From Rallus limicola (taxonomy: Eukaryota > Chordata > Aves > Gruiformes > Rallidae): DNA of 64,000 bases. Under the pieces are notes generated by a model. It worked only from the letters and a program-made list of their open reading frames with translations. It was not told the DNA's origin and ran no database searches. The translations under genes were made by a program, and so were the position numbers. How positions within the stretch are numbered: position 1 is the first letter of the stretch; each line of letters starts with the position of its first letter. Location: contig JAKCOZ010000003.1 of assembly GCA_022605955.1 (NCBI GenBank), positions 40,450,761 to 40,514,760 on the forward strand, written 5' to 3'. This document shows, piece by piece, positions 35,271 through 48,339 of the stretch.

Positions 35271-36566
35271 TTGCATACAAGAACAGATGATACCTTAAGA
35301 AAGGATGAGGGCGTTATGCATGTGAGTAATGGACCATCTTGTCCAGCTTTCACTGACAGCAGGAGAAGAATAGGTATAGCCATACTTTTTCCACTTCATA
35401 CTCATTTACTGACCATTTTCTATAATTTTTTTAATCCTTTTTGAATCTGTTGATGCTGTGAATGTCTCTAGTCTGCTGCAGTTTTGTAGAAAAATGTTGG
35501 GGTTTGATTTTTAAATAATTCTCTTAGTAGCTGTTTCCTATTAGGACAGAAAATGTAGGAGGTGATTTCCTGGAGGTGGAGAAGTTGATTCAGCATTCCC
35601 TTTTGACTTTTTTTTTTTTTAATTTTAACCTCCTTATGTTTTGAGAATGCTACAATGAAAGTTATATTGGTTAATCATTATGTTTTTTTAAAAAGTATAT
35701 ATTAAAAAATAAATTTCCTTACAGAACTTTTATTATGTTCTGAATGGGTTGGAGTGAAGAGAACAAACTTCCCAATAGTCTTATTTTATCTTGAACTTTG
35801 CAGAGAACTGCAAGTGATTTTTTATTTTTAATGTCTTGACTAAAAAAACACACAGAAGAAAACAGAATTTTTTAAAAAATCAATAACATTTGAAAAATAA
35901 TAGAATTTTTTCACTCCAACAACATGAATTCTACTTTCTTATGCCTCTGCTATTTTGATGAATTTGTACATTTTGAAAGGTTCTTATAATCACTTTAAGT
36001 CAAGTTGTGCCATTTAGGAAAAGTAAATAATTTAAACTACACCAAGAGAGCTTGCAATCTGATGATATGTTCTTACCTGAAGATTTTACAATGGTAGTTC
36101 TTCTCTTGTTCCACTGCCAGCATTACTGTTCTCTACTTAGACATGTTCTTTTGCTAATCCCTTAATTTTCTCTCACTCTTGTTCCTGTTCTTCTCTTAAA
36201 AAAATAAAGAATAATAAAAAAAATTTGATTTAGAGAAAACCAGAAACAAGTGTACCCAGAGTCCACTTCTTTCTAGAAGCATATTTGTTTTGTAATTGTT
36301 TGATTTTCTTGAATTGTCCTTCTTTTTTGCACTACTCTCAATTATTTTGAGAATTCACAGGCCCTTCAATACAAAAGGAGTAGGTGTTAAAATAATAATA
36401 AAAATTATATAGTGTCAATCAAGTGCTAACGACAGACTTTTATTACCTGTACTTGTATAGATATTTAAACAAATAAATACCACTAAGGGAAAAGTTAGAG
36501 AGAGATCTTTACAGCTTAAGAAAAAAAAATCATACAGCACTGAAACTTATGTCAGCAAAGTTACAG
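35271..36566. other. AT-rich DNA, no gene seen
   Basis: Strongly AT-rich with homopolymer runs. No repeat family or exon is recognised. Confidence 0.45.
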
Positions 36567-36870
36567 ATTCATAGTATTATAGAGATCTTTGGGTTGGAAG
36601 GGATCTCAAAGATCATCTAGTTCCAACCCCCACCCTGCCATGGGCAAGGACACCCTCTGCTTGGCTAGGTTGCCCAAAGCCTCATCCAACCCGTCCTTAA
36701 ACAGTTCCAAGGAGTTGGCTTCCACAATCTCTTTGGGCAACCTGTTCCAGTGCCTCACCTAAAAACATTTATTTCTAACGTCTAATCTAAACCTGCTTTC
36801 TTTCAGCTTGAAGCCATTACCCCTTGTCTTATCACTACACACCCTGATGAACAGTCAGTCTTGTAGGACT
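36567..36870 (-). mobile_element. CR1 LINE, 3' end
   Basis: The plus strand starts ATTCATAGTATTATAG, the complement of a CR1 tail, then GGGTTGGAAGGGATCTCAAA, GGTTGCCCAAAGCCTCATCC, GGCAACCTGTTCCAGTGCCT and TTGAAGCCATTACCCCTTG, all CR1 3' UTR. It is 5'-truncated at about 36870. Confidence 0.9.
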
Positions 36871-37142
36871 CCTTTACTTACTTGGTAGGCCATAGCAGAT
36901 CAAGCTGCTACAATGCATTAGTCATCATCCTGGAATGATTTTCCCTTTCATGTCTGAATGGATGAGCCAACTTGAATCATGTCACTTTATATGCATTTAT
37001 GCATTTTTTCACTAGAGGGAGTCACAATCTCTAAGTATAGTGTTTTAGGTACCAATATTTCTGAAGTTTTCAGTTCAGTTTTATGTCAGCAGGTAGTTTT
37101 AAAACTACACATGCTAAGTCAGGAGGACTGGAAGTTGTTGTG

Positions 37143-37617
37143 ATGTTATTGTGATTTAGTCCCAGCCAGCCTCTAAGCACCCACAACTGTTCACTTCTCC
37201 ATCCTTTCAATGAGATGAGGAAGAAAATCAGAATAAAAAATAAAACTTGTGGATTGGGATAAGAACAGTTTACTAGAGCTGAAAGTAGGAAGGAAGAGGA
37301 AAACAACAACAGTGTTTAGAATATATAGAACAGGTGACACACAACACAATTGGCTCACCTAAAAACTGACTCAAAAGCTACACACAACAGCCACCCTGAA
37401 CTATTCCAGAGATATTCTATACTGAGCATGTCATCATATGATCTGGAAAACTGTTTTGGCTAGACTGGATCACCTGACCTGGCTGTGTCTCATGTCCCAA
37501 CTACTCTGAAAATTAACAATCTACTATGTAAAAACAAGTACAGTTATACAGGGAGAAAACAAGAAGGGCCAAACCCCAGCTAGAACTTAATTTGGCTACT
37601 GCAGCAAAACCCAACAA
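37143..37617 (-). mobile_element. ERVL-type LTR (family E), probably solo
   Basis: The plus strand starts TGTTATTGTGATTTAGTCCC, has AAAACTTGTGGATTGGGATA (complement of the TATCTCAACCC block), CTGAGCATGTCATCATATGA, and ends AGCAAAACCCAACAAAA. The order matches family E in antisense. Its ends are decayed and no target duplication was found. Confidence 0.62.
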
Positions 37618-37689
37618 AAACCCTTCTATATTAGAAATATATATTTCTATGTATTAGAATATATAATTTATATATATATATTAGAAATA

Positions 37690-38228
37690 AAAAGAGGGCA
37701 AAGGCGAATATAATTTAATTGATGTGGCAGAAAACATAGTGACAAAGGCTAAGAAAAAGGCGGACCTATTTAATGCCATCTTTGCCTATCTTTACTAGGA
37801 AAACCTATTATTCTCAGATTATCCAACCCCCTGAGCTGGAAGACAGGGACAAGATGCAGAATGAAGCCATTGTAATCCATGGGGAAATTATTATTGATCA
37901 CCACTTACATACACACAGTCTATGGAGCCTGATGGGATCAACCCAATGGTAGTGAAGGATGGAGCAGGTAGAAGTGCTTACCAAGTCTTTTTCATTTATT
38001 AGCAGTCTTGCCTAAATGAGGAGGTCCCAGCTGACTGGCAATAAAAAATTTGATGTCCATCTACAAGAAGGGACAGAGGACAATCTGAGAATCTACAGGC
38101 TTGTAAGTCTGACCTCAGTGCAGGAGAAAACAGACTATCCTGAGTGTCTTCACGTGGCACGTGCACAACAACCAAGTAATCAGGTCCAGTAAGCATGGAT
38201 TTTTGAAAAGTCAGTCCTGCTTGGCTAA
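37690..38228 (+). mobile_element. CR1 LINE, linker to reverse-transcriptase N-terminal fragment
   Basis: Codons in scattered frames match the CR1 linker and reverse transcriptase start: KKADLFNAIFAYL near 37760, EPDGINPMVVKDGA near 37928, KNLMSIYKKGQRT-like (family VMPIYKKGQ) near 38047, and RSSKHGFLKSQSCLANH near 38190. It is cut off exactly where a CR1 3' end begins in the opposite orientation. Confidence 0.75.
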
Positions 38229-39600
38229 TCACAGAATCACAGGGTTGGAAAAGGCCTTTAAGATCATCAGGTCCAAAGTTCCTCTCCTATGCTAAACTAT
38301 ATCCCTAAGTACCTCATCTACCCTTTTTTTAAACACATCCATGGCTGGTGACTCAACCCCCTCCCTGGGCAACCTGTTCTAGGCCCTGACAACTCTTGCA
38401 GTGAAACATTTTTTTTCCTAACATCCAATCTGAGCCTGCCCTGGCACAGCTTTGTGCCATTTCCCCTTGTCCTATCTCCTGTCACCTGCCTGAAGAGACC
38501 ATCACCCACCTCTCTACAACCTCCCTTCAGGTAGTTGTAGGTGGTGATAAGGTCTCCCCTCAGCCTTCTCTTCTCCAGGCTAAACATCCCCAGCTCCCTC
38601 AGCTGCTCCTCATATAATTTCCCCTCCAGCCCCTTCACCAGCCTGGCTGCCCTTCTCTAGACTCACTCAAGGACCTCAGTGTCCTTCTTATGGTGAGGAG
38701 CCCAGAACTGGACACAGCACTCGAGGTGTGGCCTCAGCAGTGCAGAGTCCAGGGGCAGAATCACCTCCCTAGAGCTACTGGCCACACTATTTTTGGTACA
38801 AGCCAGGATGCCATTGGCCTTCCTGGCCACCTGGGCACACTGCTGGCTCATATTCAGCCTGCAGCCAACCAACACCCCCAGGTCCTTCTCTGCCTGACAG
38901 CTCTCCAGCCAGTCTCCCCCAAGCCTGTAGCACTGCTTGGGGTTGTTATGTCCCATGTGCAGAAATATAACAACACTTGGCATTATTAAACCTCATCCCA
39001 TTGCTCTCAGCACATGAGTCCAGTCTGCTCAGATCCCTCTTTGAAGAGCCTCCCTACCCTCAGGCAGATCAACACTTCCTCCCAGCTTAGTGTCATCTGC
39101 AAACCTACTGAGGGAGCCTTCAATCCCTTCATCCAGGTCATTGATAAAGATGTTGAACAAAGCTGCACCCAGGACTGAGCCCTGTGAGACGCCACTCATG
39201 ATGGGCCTCCAGCTGGATTTTGTTCCATTTACCACCACCCTTTGGGCCCAGCCATCCAGCCAGTTTTTAACCCAGCTGAGGGTCCACCTGTCCAGGCCAG
39301 TGTCAGCCAGTTTCTCAATCAGAATGCTGTGAGAAACTGAAGTCCAGGTAGGCCACATCCACAGCCTTCTCCTCGTCCATTAATCAGGTCACCTTGTCAC
39401 AGAAGGCGATCAGGTTAGTTTAACTTCTGTAAACCCATGTTGAGTGGGCCTGATCCCCTGGCCATCACACACGTGCTACATGATAGCTCCCAAGATGACC
39501 CTCTCCATGATCTTCCCCGGGACTGAGGTCAGACTGACAGGTCTGTAGTTCCCTGGATCCTCCTTCCAGCCCTTCTTATATATGGGTGTAACACCTGCCA
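38229..39600 (-). mobile_element. CR1 LINE, reverse transcriptase to complete 3' end
   Basis: The plus strand starts CACAGAATCACAGGGTTGGA, the complement of a CR1 tail. Reading leftward from 39600 it covers the reverse transcriptase (GVTPIYKKGWKEDPGNY-like, [27 protein letters not shown] near 39210, FADDTKLGG near 39100) and the C-terminal and 3' UTR regions. The FADD catalytic box is intact here, but other frames are broken. It is the same subfamily as the copy at 6250-6879. Confidence 0.92.
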
Positions 39601-40543
39601 GCCTACCTTTTGTAATAACCCAAACTCAATATTCACCAATTAAAGCAAATAGGAAACCACAGAACCAAACCTGTTTTAACAATATAGATAAGAATACAGC
39701 TATAGAACATAGTACTTACTTTGAGTGTAACAGGCAAGGATGCTCAAAGGTGCCTTTAGGCTGCATAACTGGTCTTTTCCAGCATTTTTATAGCATGAAA
39801 AATGTTTAAAAAGTTTTTATATGGATATGTGATATCTCGTGTGATGTTGCAGTACTAAATTGGACTTCTATTTGGCAGCTTTCATATAGATAGTGAAAGA
39901 AATTAATTTTGTAACTTGGGAGTTTGGATTTTTTTCAGGTTTGGATTTTCTTAGGTTTGTGGGTTTTTTCCTTAACTTCTTTGGACTAATAAGACCTATA
40001 AATTGTTGAAAAGAAAATTTCCTCTTCTTTTACTATGAAATCCTCTTTATCCGCCCAGAATACTTGATACAAAAGGTTTCATTTGTTAAGTAGATTGCTA
40101 TGCTCTTCTGATTTCTATTTGGTTTTGGCCATTAGCAATAATTTTTCTAGGATTAAGAGCAGCTCAGATCAATCATAATCTATATAGCATCATGCATTGT
40201 TATTTCTTTAGATTTACCATATGAAAGGGACATAAATAATATTAGAAAAAATTAGCTAGAAAATGTATACAGAAATTTATTTTTTAACTAAATGAGTTTG
40301 TTCTTTCATCCAATCCCATTGTCAGGGAGGGGAAACAAATCCAAGAGAGTAGGGAAAGTAATTTTTTCTTCAGCATAGCTGTAACTAAGGTAACTTCAGT
40401 TAAGTTGGAGTTCCTCAAAAACTGAAATGAGACTTTGATGTCTAAATTGAACGGCATTTATGCTTTGAAGTTACAGCTGTGTATTTGCAAATGTTTGACA
40501 AGATTTTAAGCTGCTCTAAAAAATGTTGCAAATAATTCGGATC
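39601..40543. other. AT-rich DNA, no gene seen
   Basis: Nothing recognised on either strand. Confidence 0.4.
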
Positions 40544-40961
40544 TGTTGTGGGTTTGTGTGGCTGGGGGCTGTGTGGAGTGTGGGGTGGGTTGTAGGCATG
40601 GCTACTGCAAGAGGCTGCTAGAAGCTTCCCCTCGGTCTAACAGAGCCAGTATCAGTCAGCTCAAGGACATATGTGTTTCTGATCATAGCAATGGTCATAG
40701 CACCTCTGTGATAACATATTTGAAAAACAAAAAAAAAAGCAAGCAGACATTTTTTAACACCAGAGAAAGGAGTGAAACGATGTAAGAAACTTTGCAGACA
40801 CCAAGGTCAGTGAAGAAGATGGGGAGAAGGTGCCCCCAGTGCCAGAAGAGAGATTCTCCTGCAGCCTGTGAAGACCATGGCGAAGCAGGCTGTCCCCCTG
40901 GCAGCCCATAGAAGATGATGGGGACAGAGATCCCACCTGCAGCCCACGTTAAACCACCACA
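40544..40961 (+). mobile_element. ERVL-type LTR (family D), internally deleted
   Basis: Starts TGTTGTGGGTTTGTGTGGCT and ends GTTAAACCACCACA, with family D blocks in order between them: AGAAGCTTCCCCTC, GCAGACACCAAGGTCAGTGA, CCATGGCGAAGCAGG. It is 418 bp against 1,090 bp for the complete copy, because most of the 3' half, including the polyadenylation region, is missing. Confidence 0.75.
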
Positions 40962-41598
40962 GGGTGTAAAAATACAAATTTTCTACAGATAGTAAGAGTT
41001 TAGGATACGTAAGGTTTTTTTAAGACTCACACAAATTAAATCATGGCACAAACAATACCAAAATATAAATACATAATATTTGCTTTACTGTCTAAAATCT
41101 CTTCAATTTTCAGACCTAGACAATGTCAGACTGTGAATCCATAATCAGTGAATCAGTGCAAGCATAATAAGTAACCACTAGTGCCAGTTTCAGCTCCTCT
41201 ACCCTAACGATTCGTGACAGTTATTCTAGCCCTTTTCCCTGTATTAGTAAAGTCAGAGTGTTTATATCGTTTTCTTGTCTAGACTATTTCTCTAAGGCAC
41301 GAGAGCAAAAAAGTGTTCTCTATGCCTCACCTTTGCACTATGTATGTTTCAGTTTAAACAAAATGCACCTGGGGATTATTTCAAAGGAAGCTGTTTCAGT
41401 GAAGCGTAGAGAAACTGTAAGTTACTTTGCATAACAGAACTGTACTTGAAAACACTTAAGAGATCTAATAAAATTCTGTGTGTACACAAAACAGGAAGTT
41501 GCAGCTAAGCTGTAAAGATGTTAAAGACTTTCTAGTAAGTTGTATGGTAATAGTAGAGTTACGCATTATAGTCCAAAAACATCACTTGGGGGTAAATG
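40962..41598. other. AT-rich DNA, no gene seen
   Basis: Nothing recognised on either strand. Confidence 0.4.
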
Positions 41599-42060
41599 TG
41601 TAGTGGCTCTGTCTGGAATAGAGTTAGATTTCTTCATAGCACCCTGTATAATGCTGTATTATGCACCTGTGATGGAAACACTGTTAATAATACACCACTG
41701 ATTTGGTTACTGCTGAATACTGTTACTCTGTACTACAAGGAGTAGGTCAGGATGACCAGGAGTCTGGGAGGAGCACAGTGAGGACAACTGTTCAAACAGA
41801 TGAAATGGAAATTCCATGCCAAATAATGACATACTCAGGAGTAAAAACTGGGTGTGCAGTCTTTCTGAAGTAGTCAATGCTCAGAGATTAATTAGGCTCT
41901 CACACTGGCTGAAGTTGAAACACTTGTTCTTTTTCCCTTCTTTTCTTCACTTACTAAACTCTTGTTATCTCAACCCATAACTTTTTCTTGATTTTTCTAA
42001 TTCTGTACCCCATCCCACTGAAGGAAAAAGGAATAGGTAGGTGGGAGTGCAAGTGCCTGA
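41599..42060 (+). mobile_element. ERVL-type LTR (family E), probably solo
   Basis: Starts TGTAGTGGCTCTGTCTGGAA, then GAGTTAGATTTCTTCATAGC, CACTGTTAATAATACACCAC, CTTGTTATCTCAACCCATAA and CCCATCCCACTGAAGG, the family E order. The 3' end has decayed and is approximate. It faces the opposite way to the ERVL remnant at 42955-45544, so it is not that element's 3' LTR. Confidence 0.65.
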
Positions 42061-42954
42061 CTGCGTTCTTATTTTCTGGCTGATGTCTACACATCTTTAT
42101 ATAAAGTGTTATCTACTTGTGTGTATCTTATGTTCTATGATTGATGTCAAATCAATCCAAACAGCAAGAAGCACTTATTTAACCAGCTTCCTTATTCAGT
42201 TCTTAGATTATTTTGCAGTTTCAATTTTGTAGTGGTTTTGAGGAACTAAATATTTTTAAATTAGCAATAACAGGAATGGTTATTAGATTTGTGTACATCT
42301 CAAGGTAAGAACAGATGTTCGACAGTGAACACTAGCAATGGGAAAGCTTTTCAATAGGCATTCACAGATCACCTGCTAAAATACTTTTGCTGTGCCATCC
42401 TTATAAAATCAACTGGTAGCCATTTAAGCTTCTCATTAAAATAACAGCATTCACTATTCTACCAGACATATGTTAATGGCCCGGTACGTTTCACATAAAC
42501 CTTGGTTGGTTTAAGCCCATTAACTGCTTTGAGTGAAGCTGTATGGAGATCAGCTGTCAGCCTTCTATACGTCTAAAGTCTTCAGTCATATAAAGAAAGA
42601 GTGGCAGTAATCACAGAATATTCTCTATTAACAAATCTGTTCTGTAACTTTTGTAGTCCTTAAGGTGATTTTTCTCTACATAACACAGCCTAAGAAAACC
42701 AAACAGGTATTCCTTTATGGCTGTAACTACTACTGTTACAGTGTCAAATGGGCTGGAATACATGGGAGCAACATGAGATAACCACAGCATGTGAAACAAA
42801 CATTTGTTCTCCCATTTGTAGATAAATCAGACCAATTATGCTCTCATACAGATGAAATAATAATAAAATAAAAATATGAATAATAAATAATAGAGAAACA
42901 CACAGGTATGGTGCTTTTCCCTTGAAACTAAATCTTCAATTCTTTCTGTCTCTG
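42061..42954. other. AT-rich DNA, no gene seen
   Basis: Nothing recognised. The expected pol region of the minus-strand ERVL to the right is not here. Confidence 0.4.
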
Positions 42955-44790
42955 TCTAGGGAGCTACTCCAAAAGCCCACTGGTGCTCTTTTGGGTCCCT
43001 GAAATATCCTCTCCAGAGGTAGTCTATCCCCAGGATGCAAGGAGCCTCTGGGCCAGTCACAATGAGGTGTTTTTCTCAGTCATTCCCACTTTAGGTTCCA
43101 GCAATTGTTGGGATCCTTCTGCCACTCTAGGAATATAGATGGGTTCTGCCCCTTCATGGCTCAATGGCACTAGGGTACACTGTGTGCTGGAGTCCACTAT
43201 CACCTCGTACTCTTCTGGATACAATGCACCAGGCCACCAGATCGTCACAGTCCAATAAACCTGGTTGTCTCTCTCCTGCACCTGGCGGGAGGTAGTGACC
43301 CTCTAAACCTGCTCATTGTATTCACTATTGACTTCTTGGAAAAGGACTTAGAAGTCCTTCCATGAGTATCATAAATATGAGTAGGCCTTTTACTCAGTCT
43401 GGGGGGCTGCCTCCTGGAAAGTGGAGTGGCATTTTTCCCAAAGAATCCTCTTTTGTGACTGCTTTATCTCACCGGTGACATACATGTGTCCATAGAGTTG
43501 AGGTAGTTTTCCCATTCCACTTCCTTGTGTCCTCTTCATAGTAAAGTAGGCAAAACCACAGCATGCCTTAATGTGTGTAACTTCTATGTACTCTCTCTGG
43601 AGCAAAGGACAAGACTACTCCCAATAGCTTATACAGTCCTGTCTGTATAGGTGGGGAGAACTGGAATTATCTTCAGGGTTGCTGGACCGTCCAGGACAGT
43701 CTCTCCACAGCTGAGACGAGGGAAGAAGAGAGACTTGCTTTGTATTGCTGGAGTTGGCCAGCTATTTAATCCATTGTTAGTGCCTCTTTGCCTTTCCAGT
43801 CCGTTACGGACAGTGAGTTGGTGTACAGTGATGGTACACTCTGTACTTCTGCCACATCTGTTGAGTACATTAGACTTCATCAAGATCTGTGGGTAACTGT
43901 GCATTGTGCTGAACATAGTAAACCATCTCCTGTACAGCTATTTCCCTCAGATATTGCATACCTCTCTCCTTGGTGGTCCACTTGCCTGGCTGACATACAT
44001 ATTCACTGAAGGGATACTTTTCCTTCACACTTGATAGAAGTCACCTCCAGAAGATAAGGGCTTGTGTCTTTTTCTCCAATCACCTTGCCAGTGCCACCTT
44101 CATTAGACAGTGATCCCAGCAGATTGGTGGCTGTATTCCCTAATTCCAGGCTACTAGCCCAGTTGTCCCAGCATTGGAGTAGCCACATAATGATGTGTTC
44201 TCCTGGAAGATGGCAGAATTTTTTAAATTGTATTTCACAGCTCACTCAGGGACAGGGATTGGGTGATGACCTCTGCTTTCACCTCTTCTTCCTGTTCTCA
44301 GGACAGCCCTGGTTCATCATGATCCCTCACTAAGTGAACTGATTTGGATATTTCTTCTTTTTTATAAGGGAGACTGACACCAATACTGATTGGGTTTTTT
44401 TGGCTCAACTACAGTGCCTGTCACTGGGGTCTGAGTAGCTGCAATGACTCTTGCAGGGATTGGGATAGCCATGGCAGGTGTCACACTGTTTTTCTTCTCT
44501 TAATCCTGATGGTGCTGCCTAGCATCCAGCAGTGTTTGGTAGTGTCCAAGGCCCAGCACAGTGCAGTGACTTGTGCTTCCCTAGAATAGCCACAGCATTT
44601 TATTTTCATATATTCTGCCACTTTATCAGGGTCCTGCAGCTACTTATGAGTGAAGTTCCAAACCATTGGAGGTAAGATGTTCTCCAGATACCTGCCCATA
44701 TTCCCGCACATGCCATGAAACCCCTAACCATTCAACCTCAGGGAAGATCTCTGGGTGGTATGGCTAAAACAGTATTTTGTAAGAGTGGGA
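42955..44790 (-). pseudogene. ERVL gag-pro remnant of a dead provirus
   Basis: On the minus strand, gag blocks appear first: HIIMWLLQCWDNWASSLELG at 44190 and ATNLLGSLSNEGGTGKVIGE at 44120, as in ERVL gag. The protease-type region follows at 43281-43057: VYWTVTIWWPGALYPEEYE, then VDSSTQCTLVPLSH, then GSQQLLEPKVG. The usual active-site D-T-G is D-S-S here, so the protease would be dead even if the frame were open. Stops and frameshifts split the whole region, and no pol or envelope follows to the left. Gag and protease in this order, behind an LTR and primer site to the right, show the remains of one minus-strand insertion. Confidence 0.8.
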
Positions 44791-45164
44791 GAAAGTGTTC
44801 CCCCTGGCTCCCCCATTGACTGGGTGCAACTATTAAGCAATTCTGAGAGATGTTGTTGAAGGTATGGGCATGACAACTATGTCACATACAAATACCACCT
44901 TAGGTTTATAAGCTAATATAATTATAATGATGTTATAATTTCATGACTTGGTATACACAGTACAACAAAATCAGAATCCAGGCGCCTCACTCAGAGGTGA
45001 TAAACAGTATGGCAGGGATTACATCAAGTACAGGTTTACATACCACAGCTACACAAACAAGCAAAACATCATTGTGAACAGTGACTGTTTAGATTATAAA
45101 TAATCATCACAACTTTTGTTTTGAACTTGCACCTGTGAGATTCATCATTATCTCAACCCTTTGT
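44791..45164 (-). other. ERVL leader region
   Basis: Non-coding AT-rich stretch between the primer-binding site and gag. No structure recognised beyond its position. Confidence 0.5.
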
Positions 45165-45182
45165 GCCCCACTTCGAGTGCCA
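45165..45182 (-). promoter_or_regulatory. ERVL primer-binding site, tRNA-Lys type
   Basis: On the minus strand it reads TGGCACTCGAAGTGGGGC, 14 of 18 matches to the complement of the tRNA-Lys(CUU) 3' end, and lies eight bases past the LTR end. Unlike the tRNA-like sequence at 25731, the match stops at 18 bases. Confidence 0.6.
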
Positions 45183-45190
45183 AAACAGCC

Positions 45191-45544
45191 TGTCGTGGTT
45201 TAGCCCTGGAGAGCAGCTGAGCTCCAGGATGGGGAGAATGGCCAGACAAAGGCAAACTGTGAGGGTTGGGATATGGGCAATTTATAGGCAGAACAAAGGG
45301 AGAAATAACAGGAACGGTATATATAACAGAATAACCACATCTGGTGGTAACTCAAGAGAGGCATTTACTGGTCCAACAGCCTATCAGATGCTCACACTTA
45401 GTCCAGGAGCTGCATGGAGCTACCTCTCTCTCCCTGGCTACCGCCTTTTACGGTAGGCATGCATCACATGATATGGAATATACTCTTGGCTCACCTGTCC
45501 CAGCTCTTTATAGAAATTAATTTTATCTAACCAAAGCCAGGACA
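45191..45544 (-). mobile_element. ERVL 5' LTR (family E)
   Basis: 354 bp. On the minus strand it starts TGTCCTGGCTTTGGTTAGAT and ends GGGCTAAACCACGACA. It is followed by a tRNA-Lys-type primer site and gag, so it is the 5' LTR of a minus-strand provirus and fixes the orientation of family E. It is shorter than the 521-bp copy at 1389, with U3 partly deleted. TATATATACCG (about 45315) could be the TATA box. Confidence 0.75.
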
Positions 45545-48339
45545 TATGAGGAAAACCATTTCTTCTCATTCAAAAGTCATATTAAAAAAGCTATTCTACT
45601 GAAATTTGCTTTAATTTTATTTTTTATGGGGAAGTGGTGTCAGCTGGTGTGGAAAACAGCCCAGGCTAACTTAGCTCACCTGAGCTAACTCAGCTGACCT
45701 GTGATGACTGCTTGGGGAGGTTGACTCTGACCTGGCCATAAGCAGGACAATTCCTCCTAAGTCAGAGTAGAAAGGGATAGAGAAAGAGAGTGTTACCAAA
45801 GATAATAGAATCCTACCAACTCAAATGGTATGGAACTAATATTCAGTGCTTCTAAGTGAAGAAGTATTATTTTTAATTTGCCAACAGCTTCCCAGAATGG
45901 AACTGATGCACATTGGAATTACTTTTTTTTAATGCTGGGTAATGTTAGCCACTCTAAAAATCCTTTAGAATGACTCACAGAAGAGAACAATCTGTACAAC
46001 TCAGTATAATTGATAGTAAAAAGAAAGACAATACTAATCCACATGGCTGGAGGCAATTTAAATTGTAAATGAAAGTTTGGGAAGTCATGATCACATGCTT
46101 AGGTTTCATATAAGTATGAAATAGACAATTCTGTAAGATTTTCAATGATAGCATTGCTTCTCTTAACACATCATAGCTTGCCTATTTAATTCTCTAACAC
46201 AATTCTCAAAGCCATGGAAACAATAATCTCTGTTTCCTATACAATAATTAACTCCAGCTGAGAGTTAAAATCTCACAAGTTTCAGTTTGCTCATTCTTTT
46301 TCACTATTTTTTCTCAAATCTTTAGCCATTCTTGGAAGGCTGCAGTATTCATTAGTTAGAAAATGTAGTCCTGCTGCTGTCCATGTCTCCTTTTTCTCCC
46401 TATGTGCTGATTCTGACTCATTAGAAAATAATTTTCTAGGAAAAAAAATTAACTTCTTTAACCCATAATGAAGTTAAAATCTAAGTTCATAAAGCAAAAA
46501 GTTCAATGCTACAAGAAAAGTCTCTCAGAACTTAGATCTGTTTCATGTCTAAATTCCAACATGAGAAAAATGCATGTGCAAATCCTACTTTTTAATCAGA
46601 GATGAAAGAAACTGACATGTTCAGTGTCAACTGAGGACCCAAACAATGGATTTACTACCTTTTCCTGATGAGTCTTACCTCTCTCTTCTTTACTCAAACA
46701 TTTTTTGCCCTTCCTCCTACCATGCATTCTTCCATAATAAACTATGTCATATTCTGGTTCATTTTGGTGAAGACATGCTCGTAAATACAAAGAATCAGCA
46801 TCAATATCACCCTTTGCAAGTAATTTTCGGTAATGCTCCCTTTTCTAGAACTACTTCAGAATCCTAGATCCTTTAAAGATGTGAAAGAATTAGTGTGTAT
46901 TGAGGGAAAAAACATATTATAATCTAGGCTTCTCTAACATACTGTCACTCTCATTTATATTCTGTGCACAGCCCCCAAGCATTTTTAAATAGCTGATTGT
47001 CAAAAGAGTTTTAAAAATTCAACCAAACACCCAAAAACACATTACAGCAATAGCAAATATTTTTTAGCTAGTGGAAGAATGACTTTAAGACATATTCATT
47101 TATCTATAAGTAACCATTTACGACAAGCTGGTTCAAGTCCCTAGGTGCTTGTTATAAAACAGTATGTTCATTTTCCAATTCAACTAATGTTTTGGAATCA
47201 TCAGTCTTAAGAATCTTTCTTTGACTTATCTCACATGATTGTTATATAATAAATACCACCCATCCACCCCCACCGTCCATTTAAAAATAGACATTATTTT
47301 AAAAACCATTATGATAAATCATCACGTATATAATTTTGAAGGTAAATGTTGTCCACCATAGGATATCTCATCAAGCATAATCCATTGCTATGCCTTTATC
47401 CAATAAAATTTTGCTTAATTAGCAGATCTGTCTCACACAGCTGTGTGTTCTCAAGCAATTCACAATCGTAATTTATATTCCCACTTTTATAACTGTAACT
47501 CTGGATTTTTTAGCAACAGAGTGTACCAAAGCAATGCACACACATGCATACGTCTCTTTATATCATCTTCCTTAGCAGTCTTAATATTTATCTCATTTTT
47601 TGAGCTCAAGAATACAAATTAATAATATACAGATTATGTAAATAGCTTTCTTCTTTTGAATATGTGTACATGTGATTCATTCATTTCAGCACATACTTTA
47701 AATGACTTATCAAATCGCTTTGTATACATATAAAATCAAAATAAACCAAAGGTAGCACTCCCCTCTTCCATTCAACCATGACATTTAATATTGAAAAAAT
47801 ATTTTCCTGATTTGTATTTATAGCCAAAGTCAATGGCAAATGTTAAGAGCATTACTGGATTTATTTCCTAGACTTTGAAAATAAAAAAAAATCCATTTTA
47901 TCCAGATCTAAGATATTCTGTTTATGTTCTTCAATTAAAGCTTGCTCTGCTCCAAATTCAATAATCCAATTTACTTTTTTAAACATGTAGTATGAACACT
48001 TTCATATATATCTGTAATAGTGTGAATCACCATGATAATGCAGCTAAAGATTTTTTCAAATGAAGACACCTTGTGTGGTTCACTAGTTTGGTTGTATTAT
48101 TATATTCCCCATGTCTTCACTGAAAGACAGAGAAAAAAAAAGGAAAACAGTTACAGGTAGAGGAGTCAGGAATGAAGGAGTGAGGCTGAGCCTATGAAAA
48201 AAGCAGGAGAGTGAAAAGAAGGTGATTTTAGGATTTTTTTTTTGTTTCTCACCATCCAACTCTATTTTAATTTGCAATAAATTAAATTAATTTTTTCTAA
48301 CTCTAGTCTGTTTCTCCTGTGATGGTAATTAGTAAGTGA
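45545..48339. other. AT-rich DNA, no gene seen
   Basis: No repeat family, exon or RNA gene is recognised. Open frames are short and lack splice or codon support. Confidence 0.45.

Noticed and set aside
41599..45544. 41599-42060 as the 3' LTR of the ERVL at 42955-45544
   Set aside because: It faces the opposite direction, and no pol or polypurine tract connects the two.
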